From Ramlibacter sp. (GTDB taxonomy: Bacteria > Pseudomonadota > Gammaproteobacteria > Burkholderiales > Burkholderiaceae_C), in NCBI GenBank assembly GCA_016713005.1, contig JADJPY010000004.1, forward strand, positions 62,001 to 126,000: a stretch of DNA of 64,000 nt, given 5' to 3'. The notes beneath the pieces were generated by a model, which searched no databases, was not told where the DNA came from, and saw only the letters and a list, made by a program, of their open reading frames with translations. The position numbers and the translations under genes are program-made. Positions 58,001 to 64,000 of the stretch are shown here, one piece after another; the first letter of the stretch is position 1; the number at the start of each line of letters is the position of its first letter.

Positions 58001-61000
58001 GAATCCTGAGGTGCCGCCGTAGTACGGATTGAGCAGCAGAAAACTGCCGTTGCTGAAAGGCGTGAGCGCCGCGCCCAGGACGTTGCTGGGCAGGTTGTAG
58101 TTGCCGAACGAATACGCCACGTTGCCCACCAGGCTGTTGGCAGCACCCAACGTGCCAGTCGGCGCATTGGCCAGGTCCACCAGGGTGATCGCGCCGAAGT
58201 TGCCGCTCCACTGCGGGCTGCCGACCAGGTATTTGCCGTCGGCGACCCAGACTGGCGTGTTCCAGTCGGTATAGCCCGAACCCACATAGTCGCCCGACGC
58301 ACTGCCCACCAAGGCGTTGCTGCTGCTGGTCGCGCCGGTGTTGCGGGTGGCCGTGACACCGGCAGATGCGGTGGCTCCCGTATCCAGCACGCGGATGGCG
58401 CCCTTGCCGCCATCCCAGTTGCGCGTGGTCAGCAACACGTAGTTGCCGTTGCGCACGGTGTTCATGTTGTAGGTGTCGCTGGAGCTGAGTTCGACGCTGT
58501 TGGCGGAACCCAGCGTGCCCGTCACCAACGAATCGGGTGCAAACACCGTCAGTGCTTTGGCGCCATAGTCTGCATAGCGCTGTGTGGTCAGGACCAGGGC
58601 CCCGTTGTCGAATGCGCCCAGCACCTGGCTGTCCGCGTACCACTGGCCTGTGTCGCCATTGAAGTACACGATGTTGGAGCCAACCTTGTCGCCCTCGCCG
58701 CCGTCAATGGCGCCCACGAAGCTGTTGGTCGCCGACACCACCCCGGTCTTGGGGGTTTCGTCTATGCGGGTGATGGCACCCTTGCCGTTGGACCACTCGG
58801 GAGACAGCGCCAGGTTGTAAGGCAGCGCCACATAGTCCGAGGACCACGGATACTCGCCGCTGTGGGTCACAGTGGTGCCAGGCCCGATGAAGCCTTCGGC
58901 ACCGACTTGGTCGCCGGTATTCGCGCCCACCAGGCTGTTGGTGGCAGAGTTCACCACCCCGCCGGGGCTGGCGGCATTGATCCAGGTGATCGCACCCTGG
59001 AAGAACCGCCATTGGGGCGAGGCCACCACCACCATGCCGCCGGTTTGCAACACATGGCGCGGGGTCAGCCCCTCCCCAAACCAGTCACCGGAGAATTCGC
59101 CCACCATGCTGTTGCCAGTGCCCGGTGTCGGGTCCACCGTACCGGTCACGCTGTTCATGTCAAGGATGGATACGGCGCCGCGATCATCGTTCCACTCGGG
59201 CGAAGCGATGAGCAGCTTGCCGCCATTGAGCTCCATGACCAGGTCGGAGCCGATTTCATCCCCGCCTTCGCCGGACCCGACAAACGCATTGGCGCTGGAG
59301 ATGGCGCCCACGTTGTTGTTCGCGCCCCAACCCGTCACCGCCACAGCACCATCACCGTAGTTCCAGTCAGAGGCGATGACAATCAGCCGGGTGCCGTCCT
59401 TGCTCCATTGCCAGCGATCGCCAACCTGGTCACCGTCGGTGCCGCAGTAACCGCAGTAATAGTCCCAAAACACCGGCGTGGAGCCCACCAGGCTGTTTGT
59501 CGCGTCGACTTCGATCGACTGCGTCATCGCCGGCAAGTCCAGCATGGTCACCGCGCCACGCTTGTGGTTCCAGTCGGCATTGATCAGCGCCACTTTGCCG
59601 GCCTGGGTCGGGGAGGCCTGGACCTGGCCTTCGGCGCCCACGCGGTCGCCGTAGAACTCGTAGTCAGAACCGCCCTCGCCATAGTCGTAGTAGTAGGCGT
59701 TGGTGCCCAGCACGCTGAGGTTGGTGGTTGAACCGGCCACCAGCACGCCCTTGGGCTGCTTGGCCGCGTTGCCCGACGACAGCGTGTCGCTTCCGGTGTA
59801 GATGAACGTCACCGCCCCCTTGCCGGAATCCCGGCTGGGGCTTCCCACCGCCCACCAGTTGTTGCCCAGGTTCGACACCACTGCGCCGCCCCAGGGACTG
59901 TCAAATCCAACTGCGTCGTCCGTCAAGCTGCCCACCACGCTGTTGGTGGCGCTCACGATGCGCGACGAACCGTCTCCCACCGGATTGGTGAGGTAGTCCT
60001 TGGGCGAGGCGTCGCTGCGCAATACGGTGATCGCGCCCATGTTGGATCTGGAGTAATGGTCGTCCGCCCACTGCGGGCTCAACACCAGCAGCTTGTCGTC
60101 GATCTTCTGCGTGTACTGGCCGACATAGTCGCCCGGCTTGCCCACGATGCTGTTGAGGTAGGCCGTTGGCTGGCCAACGCTGTCATCAATGGCACCCTTC
60201 ACGCCATTTGCCGCGCTGCCCCAGGTCACCGCTCCGCTCCCACCTCCCCAGTTGGACGCCACAACAAAGTAGTTGCCGCTGTCATCATTGAAGTGGATGG
60301 TGCCGCCGATGTTGTCGCCAGCAATCGAGCCAACCAGACTGTTGGCCCCGCCCACCTCACCCACTGCGGGCGCAGCCAGGTTGATGTGGGTGACAGCGCC
60401 CTTGCCGCCGTCCCAGCCGGAGTTCGCTACCAGGAAATAGCCATGGGAATCGCGGTTGTACAGCTGGCCACCGTAGCCGTCGTTCACACCAAAACTGTCG
60501 CCCGAATGCGTACCCACCAGGCTGTTGGTCGCGCTGACCGGGCCCAATGCAGCGGTCGCGCCTGAGATGACCGTCACCGCACCCGCGGCAGACGCTGAGT
60601 AGCCGGTGTTGGTCCAGTTGGGGGATGCGATCACCCAGCCGTACTCGGACCCGATCAGCACGGGAATCACGTTCTCGCCAACCCTGTCTCCGGCGGTGGT
60701 GCCCGTCAGGCTGACGTTGCCGCTGGCCCCGACCTCACCCGTCATCGCCACGCCAATCTTGCCCAGGGTCACGGCACCCCGGTCACCGTCCAGTTTGACC
60801 ATGCGCAGGACAAAGCTGTTCTGGTAACTGGAGCCCTCGCCACCCGCCACGATCACTTCGGTATTGGGCGCGAAATAGTCCGGATAGCCTCCGTAGTAAA
60901 AACGGCCAATGTGATCATCCGTGGTCTTGCCCACAAGTGAAGTGGTGTCGTTCACGAAGCCGCTTCGCGCTGTATCCCCCGACGCGTTGGACACCATGAG

Positions 61001-61222
61001 CACAGAGCCCTTGCCGCCGCCCCACTCGGGAGAGCCGAACAACAGCCCGGTACCCGCCGGACCGTACACCTGCTGGAAGCCGCCGCTGCCAACCGAATCG
61101 CCCGCATTGGCACCCACAAAGCTGTTGGCGTCTGACACCACTTCGTTGCTTGTGACGCTGCCGGCGCGGAAGAACGTGATGGCTCCGGCATTGGCGTTCC
61201 AGCCCGGATTGACGATCAGCAA
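55046..61222 (-). CDS. giant adhesin, C-terminal part (frameshifted from the N-terminal part)
   Basis: 2058-codon open frame continuing the adhesin after a one-base shift at 61240-61243. From 61.2 to about 57.2 kb it holds about 20 imperfect repeats of 60-75 residues built on N-S-L-V-G-S-x-x-G-D-x-V-G, then a hydrophobic strand V-x-S-P-x-W, then G-x-GAVT. The regular strand pattern and Gly/Asp turns suggest a beta-propeller or beta-solenoid. From about 57.2 to 55.1 kb a second region (VNADIITVP..., GGYNGGKARVHATND) looks like FHA/MBG-type beta-helix. The C-terminus is charged (DEDLLDQFLDLADEDLL) and ends NTCPR. No transporter domain. Secreted surface protein by inference. Confidence 0.85.
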   Translation of the reverse strand: MLIVNPGWNANAGAITFFRAGSVTSNEVVSDANSFVGANAGDSVGSGGFQQVYGPAGTGLLFGSPEWGGGKGSVLMVSNASGDTARSGFVNDTTSLVGKTTDDHIGRFYYGGYPDYFAPNTEVIVAGGEGSSYQNSFVLRMVKLDGDRGAVTLGKIGVAMTGEVGASGNVSLTGTTAGDRVGENVIPVLIGSEYGWVIASPNWTNTGYSASAAGAVTVISGATAALGPVSATNSLVGTHSGDSFGVNDGYGGQLYNRDSHGYFLVANSGWDGGKGAVTHINLAAPAVGEVGGANSLVGSIAGDNIGGTIHFNDDSGNYFVVASNWGGGSGAVTWGSAANGVKGAIDDSVGQPTAYLNSIVGKPGDYVGQYTQKIDDKLLVLSPQWADDHYSRSNMGAITVLRSDASPKDYLTNPVGDGSSRIVSATNSVVGSLTDDAVGFDSPWGGAVVSNLGNNWWAVGSPSRDSGKGAVTFIYTGSDTLSSGNAAKQPKGVLVAGSTTNLSVLGTNAYYYDYGEGGSDYEFYGDRVGAEGQVQASPTQAGKVALINADWNHKRGAVTMLDLPAMTQSIEVDATNSLVGSTPVFWDYYCGYCGTDGDQVGDRWQWSKDGTRLIVIASDWNYGDGAVAVTGWGANNNVGAISSANAFVGSGEGGDEIGSDLVMELNGGKLLIASPEWNDDRGAVSILDMNSVTGTVDPTPGTGNSMVGEFSGDWFGEGLTPRHVLQTGGMVVVASPQWRFFQGAITWINAASPGGVVNSATNSLVGANTGDQVGAEGFIGPGTTVTHSGEYPWSSDYVALPYNLALSPEWSNGKGAITRIDETPKTGVVSATNSFVGAIDGGEGDKVGSNIVYFNGDTGQWYADSQVLGAFDNGALVLTTQRYADYGAKALTVFAPDSLVTGTLGSANSVELSSSDTYNMNTVRNGNYVLLTTRNWDGGKGAIRVLDTGATASAGVTATRNTGATSSSNALVGSASGDYVGSGYTDWNTPVWVADGKYLVGSPQWSGNFGAITLVDLANAPTGTLGAANSLVGNVAYSFGNYNLPSNVLGAALTPFSNGSFLLLNPYYGGTSGFDLGQGAVTFINPNVPLTGTMGSDSYSLYGGASNVGNGLFDVTGVGAVSGYDYGRGRAIYGSYVVHNEGWNNDTGMATVFNQTGPNPTGVVSAANSLVGSAAGDRVGYRVFNVDSSHFVVASPSWNSGTGAITWGTVASGTASLKALGVVSATTNSLTGSHISDFVGDGLGGEGHYSPVGELSATPGSYYVVTPSYDGGKGAYTFVTWGQLGTVNDTNSIVSPYASGLQGGSYNGSDRIPEYVGNGLYTLRFAGMSQWGGGPGQVILTNASVDPGPYTGGLTFADAAGDSVTITPGRITDITNNGTSVLLQANNDITVNADIITVPVYDAGDLVMEAGRSILVNANIDTGGGNLMLWANSAGANAAHRDAGAGGITMAAGTTITLGGGDMVAKVDTGAGGGKAGGSIHLGTIIGGEGLFAQNLSTTPGAGITQESGANWGVVKLAMETTATNGNIGTLAQPITFDGEHLAVRTAGGPADIQHTGTVLYISSEGLESVLTAPTTPTINADPGWRGIELGGLGSLNLTSEGFIEVEAGSTNLNITAHNIYIGAQNYIDVYGDTATANISARNNLTIETPNLWVGGGYNGGKARVHATNDVNLYAYGIAVYGGEGVGSEGRIEAGQDLKVRANEFAVVGGDGTDTQAIVKAGRDIDFSLDYKLYVIGGYYGSGNTARVEAGRDLSVHGPEEEAPLGNEQPQVTIGSPYTQYLEVYGGEGQGATSTIQVGRDLFVKAAGVYIEGGEGLSGSFAEVNVARNAQFSMGGGYNQFVVHGGYNTGNHARVSIGSFAEVTGAEGGSFYIDGGSGENAHASFVVGRSALITLGGTLGIHGGSGNGAFALLDPQTAGSTLDVQANAIDIQGGSGDGSYAAMISFGPIALQTNSVNLAAGTGANSDGVILSTNGQALSEALVAAGCATCGYLGVGNQVLNGSTVYGVGQLGEEQPILPRLIADEDLLDQFLDLADEDLLRRRRAGRDDVVFENTCPR

Positions 61223-63168
61223 CTCGTTGCTGCTGTCCAGGGGCTGGCCTGGATGACACGTCCGGAGCCGGAATCGCTCTTGCCCAGATGGTCGCCGGCA
61301 TGGCTGCCCTTGAGTGAGCCCAGCAGCGCTCCGGTGGTCGGGTGAAAGGCATAGATGGCGCCGCCATCGGTGGCGATTGCGTCGTTGTACGGATCCACCA
61401 CCACAATCTTGCCGCCGCTCACGAAAACGTCCGTGCCAAATGAGTCGGTGCCGGGCAGGTAGTTGCCCACATTGTCCGGGTCGTTGTTGAGTCCAACCGC
61501 AGTGAGCGTGGTGCCGACATCGTCAATCACGATGTTCTTGGGGTCGAGCAGCAACACGCCTTTGGCGCCCTGCGTGGCGCCCGCGTTGGCCATGCCCTCA
61601 AAGGTCAGGCTTTCCTTGCCGGAGACCTCGATGAAGCCGCCGTCGCCGGCCTCGCTGCCACCCCGGGCAAATGCATTGCCGGCAAATCGGGTGACGCCGT
61701 CGGACCACACGATCACCGTGCCGCCCTTGCCGCTGCGCCGGGAGCTCGCGCTGAGGTTGGTCGCGTTGTTGATGAACACGCGCCTCGAATTCGGCAGGTT
61801 GGGATTCTGGCCCTGCTTGCCGCCACCCACCTCAATCGTACCGCCATCACCCGCCGTCGCGGACGTACCCTCGGCGCGCACATTGGCCGCCAGCAGGCGG
61901 ATTTCGGGCGCGAGCACCTGCACCGTGCCGCCGGACGCACCATCGGCAGAAATCTCGGCGGAGCTCATCACATAGCCTGCGCCGGCGTCGGTGGCCTGCA
62001 CGCGCACCGTACCCCCGGCACCCGTGCCGCCATCGGCCCGGATGCGCGTGAGCGCAGTCTGCTCGACCAGCTTGCTGGCCACGACCGCAATGCTGCCGCC
62101 GGCACCGGCGCCCGAAGCGTCCAGAGTGCCGCCTTGCAGGATCGCCTGGCCACTGACCACGATTGATCCGCCCGCCGCGCTTGGGGCGGTGCCGGTCGCC
62201 TCGACCACGCCATTGAGCGTGACCACACGTGCGCTGACCTCAACCGATCCCCCCGAGCCGCCCGCGCGGCTGGCTTCCACCCGGCCGTTCACCTCGGCGA
62301 GTTCGGTCGCCTTGAGCACCACCCGGCCACCTTCCACCGTGACGCCGGTGGCGCGGATCAGGCCGCTGTGGCGCAGGCTGGTGGCAAAGATGCCAACAGC
62401 GTCCCCTTTGAGCGTGCCCAGGTTGACCGCCCGGTCGCTGGGCGCCTGAACCTCGAGGCGGATGCCCTCCAGGCCACGGCCAGTGACTTCGACTTTCTGC
62501 CCTGCCGCCAGGATGGCGGCACCGTTGGGCGCCTCGATCACGGCGCCTGCGTCCACCTGGATGTTGGGCGAAATCAGCACCACGTCGCCGTTGCGGGCGA
62601 TCACATTGCCCTGCACCGTGATCCCCCCAGAGGCCACCCCGGCGCCGTCAAACCGCAACCGGCCCGCCTTGGCATCTGCTTCGCTCATGCCCAGCGCCGA
62701 GGCGGTAAAGCCCGCCGTGTCCACGACCGCGCCGGCGCCCACCGCAATGCCCGACTGGTTGACCAGCACCACCTTGCCGTTGGAACCCAGCGTGCCGTAA
62801 ATCTGCGACGGTGTGTTGGTGACCACGCGGTTGAGCGAGGTGCTGACCGCGTTGGGCTGCTGGATGTACGTCGAATTGCCGACCGGTATCGAAAAACTCT
62901 GCCAGTTGATTGCCGAGTGGCTGGTGCCCGCGCCGTTCGTGGTGGTCACGTTCAGGGTCTTGCCCTGGTAGTTCATTGTGGCCGTGCCATGGACGGCGAC
63001 CCCGCCTTGCGGGTTGGCCATCGGCACCGAGGGCACCGCGGCAAACGCGCCGGCAATCGACCAGGCCAGCAGTGAGGGGCGCAAGCGTGCGGCCGGAAAG
63101 CGGGCGCCCTCATGGCGGCTTGTGCGACGAGCGGGGGTGACAGCGGATTTCTTGGTGATGTGGCGCAT
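61216..63168 (-). CDS. filamentous haemagglutinin-type adhesin, N-terminal part (frameshifted)
   Basis: 650-residue N-terminal piece. A long basic leader (MRHITKKSAV...) and hydrophobic core (SLLAWSIAGAFAAVPSVPMA) form an extended signal peptide. Residues about 53-160 are the two-partner-secretion (haemagg_act) domain: NYQGKTLNVTTTNGAGTSHS, IQQPNAVSTSLNRVV, QIYGTLGSNGKVVLVNQSGI. A beta-helix of G-G-S repeats follows. It ends at a premature stop; a one-base insertion in a run of four C (minus strand, 61240-61243) would join it to the 2058-codon frame. GGGAGA precedes the ATG. No FhaC-type partner is in the window. Confidence 0.85.
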   Translation of the reverse strand: MRHITKKSAVTPARRTSRHEGARFPAARLRPSLLAWSIAGAFAAVPSVPMANPQGGVAVHGTATMNYQGKTLNVTTTNGAGTSHSAINWQSFSIPVGNSTYIQQPNAVSTSLNRVVTNTPSQIYGTLGSNGKVVLVNQSGIAVGAGAVVDTAGFTASALGMSEADAKAGRLRFDGAGVASGGITVQGNVIARNGDVVLISPNIQVDAGAVIEAPNGAAILAAGQKVEVTGRGLEGIRLEVQAPSDRAVNLGTLKGDAVGIFATSLRHSGLIRATGVTVEGGRVVLKATELAEVNGRVEASRAGGSGGSVEVSARVVTLNGVVEATGTAPSAAGGSIVVSGQAILQGGTLDASGAGAGGSIAVVASKLVEQTALTRIRADGGTGAGGTVRVQATDAGAGYVMSSAEISADGASGGTVQVLAPEIRLLAANVRAEGTSATAGDGGTIEVGGGKQGQNPNLPNSRRVFINNATNLSASSRRSGKGGTVIVWSDGVTRFAGNAFARGGSEAGDGGFIEVSGKESLTFEGMANAGATQGAKGVLLLDPKNIVIDDVGTTLTAVGLNNDPDNVGNYLPGTDSFGTDVFVSGGKIVVVDPYNDAIATDGGAIYAFHPTTGALLGSLKGSHAGDHLGKSDSGSGRVIQASPWTAATSC

Positions 63169-63306
63169 GTGAGTTCTCCCGGCGACCGAGCTTGCGACCA
63201 CTTTTCGCGCGCGAACGCGCACGACGCGGCATCACCCGATGACCCAATGTGCAAGGTAGCACAGCGGGGGCAGCCGCGCAATCATCCAGACGGGGGAGAA
63301 GCGCAA

Positions 63307-64000
63307 TTAATTCGCGTCTGAAGGCGTCGCATCGGCGCGACGCCCGGGCGCTTGCGCCAGCGTCTGGGCGGCCAGGCACAAATCTGCCCAGGCCTTGGCC
63401 TTGTCGGGCAGGTTGCGCAGCAGGTACGCCGGGTGGTAGGTGACGACCACTGGAATCGACCGCCAATGGTGCACACGACCCCGCAGCTTGCCCAGCGGCT
63501 CGGTGCTTTGCAGCAGCGACTGCACCGCGAAGCGGCCCATCGCGAGAATGATGCGGGGCCTCACCAGCGCCACCTGGCGCTCCAGAAACGGGGCGCATTG
63601 GGCCAATTCACTGGGCTCGGGGTTGCGGTTGCCGGGCGGTCGGCACTTGACGGTGTTGGCGATGTAAACCCCCCCACCCGCCGTGGCGCGGCGATCCAGC
63701 CCGAGGGCGCGCAGCATGTTGTCCAGCAGCTTGCCCGCGGGCCCGACAAAGGGCTCGCCGCTCAGATCCTCCTGCTCGCCCGGCGCCTCGCCAATGACCA
63801 TCCAGTCCACCAGCGGCGCCTGGCCGTCCGACAGGCCCGCCGGGCCTGCACCGAACACCGTGCGGGTGCGCCGCTCGTACAGGGGGCACGCGCGACAACC
63901 CGCCACCGCCTGCTGCAGGGCCGCCCAGTCCAGCGAGGCCGCCGCGGAAGAGCCCCCTGGAGCGATTGCCCTGGACGGCGGGCCTGCGGGCGCCTGAGCC
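63307..64000 (-). CDS. uracil-DNA glycosylase, family 4 (5' end beyond window)
   Basis: At least 231 codons of a family-4 (UDGa) enzyme that removes uracil from DNA. GEAPGEQED is motif 1 and HPAYLLRNLP is the histidine motif. The four 4Fe-4S cysteines fit the family: C-x2-C in GCRACPLY, and C-x15-C from KCRPPG to QCAPFL. A GTG at 63906 could start a 199-residue protein, but codons upstream (SLDWAALQQAVAGC) read as family sequence and the frame stays open to the window edge, so the gene is cut off. Confidence 0.9.
   Translation of the reverse strand, partial: AQAPAGPPSRAIAPGGSSAAASLDWAALQQAVAGCRACPLYERRTRTVFGAGPAGLSDGQAPLVDWMVIGEAPGEQEDLSGEPFVGPAGKLLDNMLRALGLDRRATAGGGVYIANTVKCRPPGNRNPEPSELAQCAPFLERQVALVRPRIILAMGRFAVQSLLQSTEPLGKLRGRVHHWRSIPVVVTYHPAYLLRNLPDKAKAWADLCLAAQTLAQAPGRRADATPSDAN

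Noticed and set aside
57200..61330. Possible CRISPR or satellite array because of periodic sequence
   Set aside because: The periodicity is in the protein with diverged DNA and no identical repeats or uniform spacers; it is a tandem protein repeat.

Overview
This window is ordinary chromosome from a high-GC betaproteobacterium, most likely family Comamonadaceae (Burkholderiales; the Acidovorax, Hydrogenophaga, Polaromonas or Rhodoferax group). Four things point there: the gene order fur / bamE-dapB-exbB-exbD-leuS-lptE-holA-proA-gshA-kup, the ferroox-type gshA, several Bug/Tct and BenE-type aromatic or organic-acid genes, and a dense scatter of short intergenic repeats. I saw no tRNA, rRNA, CRISPR array, insertion sequence or prophage. 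No stretch over 300 bases lacks a gene.

Layout. 0-6 kb: a DUF2917 protein, a D-cysteine desulfhydrase-like enzyme, a small CWC protein, a long acyl-CoA transferase, a tautomerase, a DHA2 efflux pump and a class II amidotransferase. 6-13 kb: glutathione synthesis (gshB, gshA) interleaved with two lipoproteins, benE and kup. 12.5-21.5 kb, minus strand: a housekeeping block of proA, holA, lptE, leuS, exbD/exbB, dapB and a bamE fusion, divergent from fur. 22-24 kb: hprK, ptsN and hpf. 24-34 kb: an MFS pump, a patatin phospholipase, corA with a structured leader, mtnN, fadD, the three-gene pnt transhydrogenase and a NUDIX hydrolase. 34-39.5 kb: a LysR-SDR-TctC-TcuA-TcuB tricarballylate-type cluster. 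39.5-47 kb: mnmA, then a five-gene operon (membrane fusion protein, RND pump, DUF2892, TDT channel, CsoR-like repressor) with paired palindromes at its promoter, then ssb. 47-55 kb: an MFS pump, uvrA, an acyl-CoA thioesterase, two EamA exporters and pyrF. 55-63.2 kb: a giant two-partner-secretion adhesin split by one frameshift. The window ends inside a family-4 uracil-DNA glycosylase.

The most interesting signals are these. (1) A roughly 55-bp interspersed element occurs eleven times with invariant geometry (23-nt GC module, 15-nt spacer, 17-nt palindromic core). Copies lie in frame inside leuS, benE and proA, and others provide the stop codons of mtnN, the NUDIX gene and an EamA gene. (2) The CsoR-like RND/DUF2892/TDT operon has two candidate operators and a repressor whose cysteine pattern fits neither copper CsoR nor classical CstR. 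(3) The corA leader holds an 18-codon ORF threaded through alternative hairpins, resembling the enterobacterial corL idea. (4) Several genes have a -10 box only 5-9 nt before the ATG, implying leaderless mRNAs. (5) The adhesin carries about 20 copies of a 60-75-residue repeat.

All identifications rest on motif recognition and remembered family features; no searches were run.
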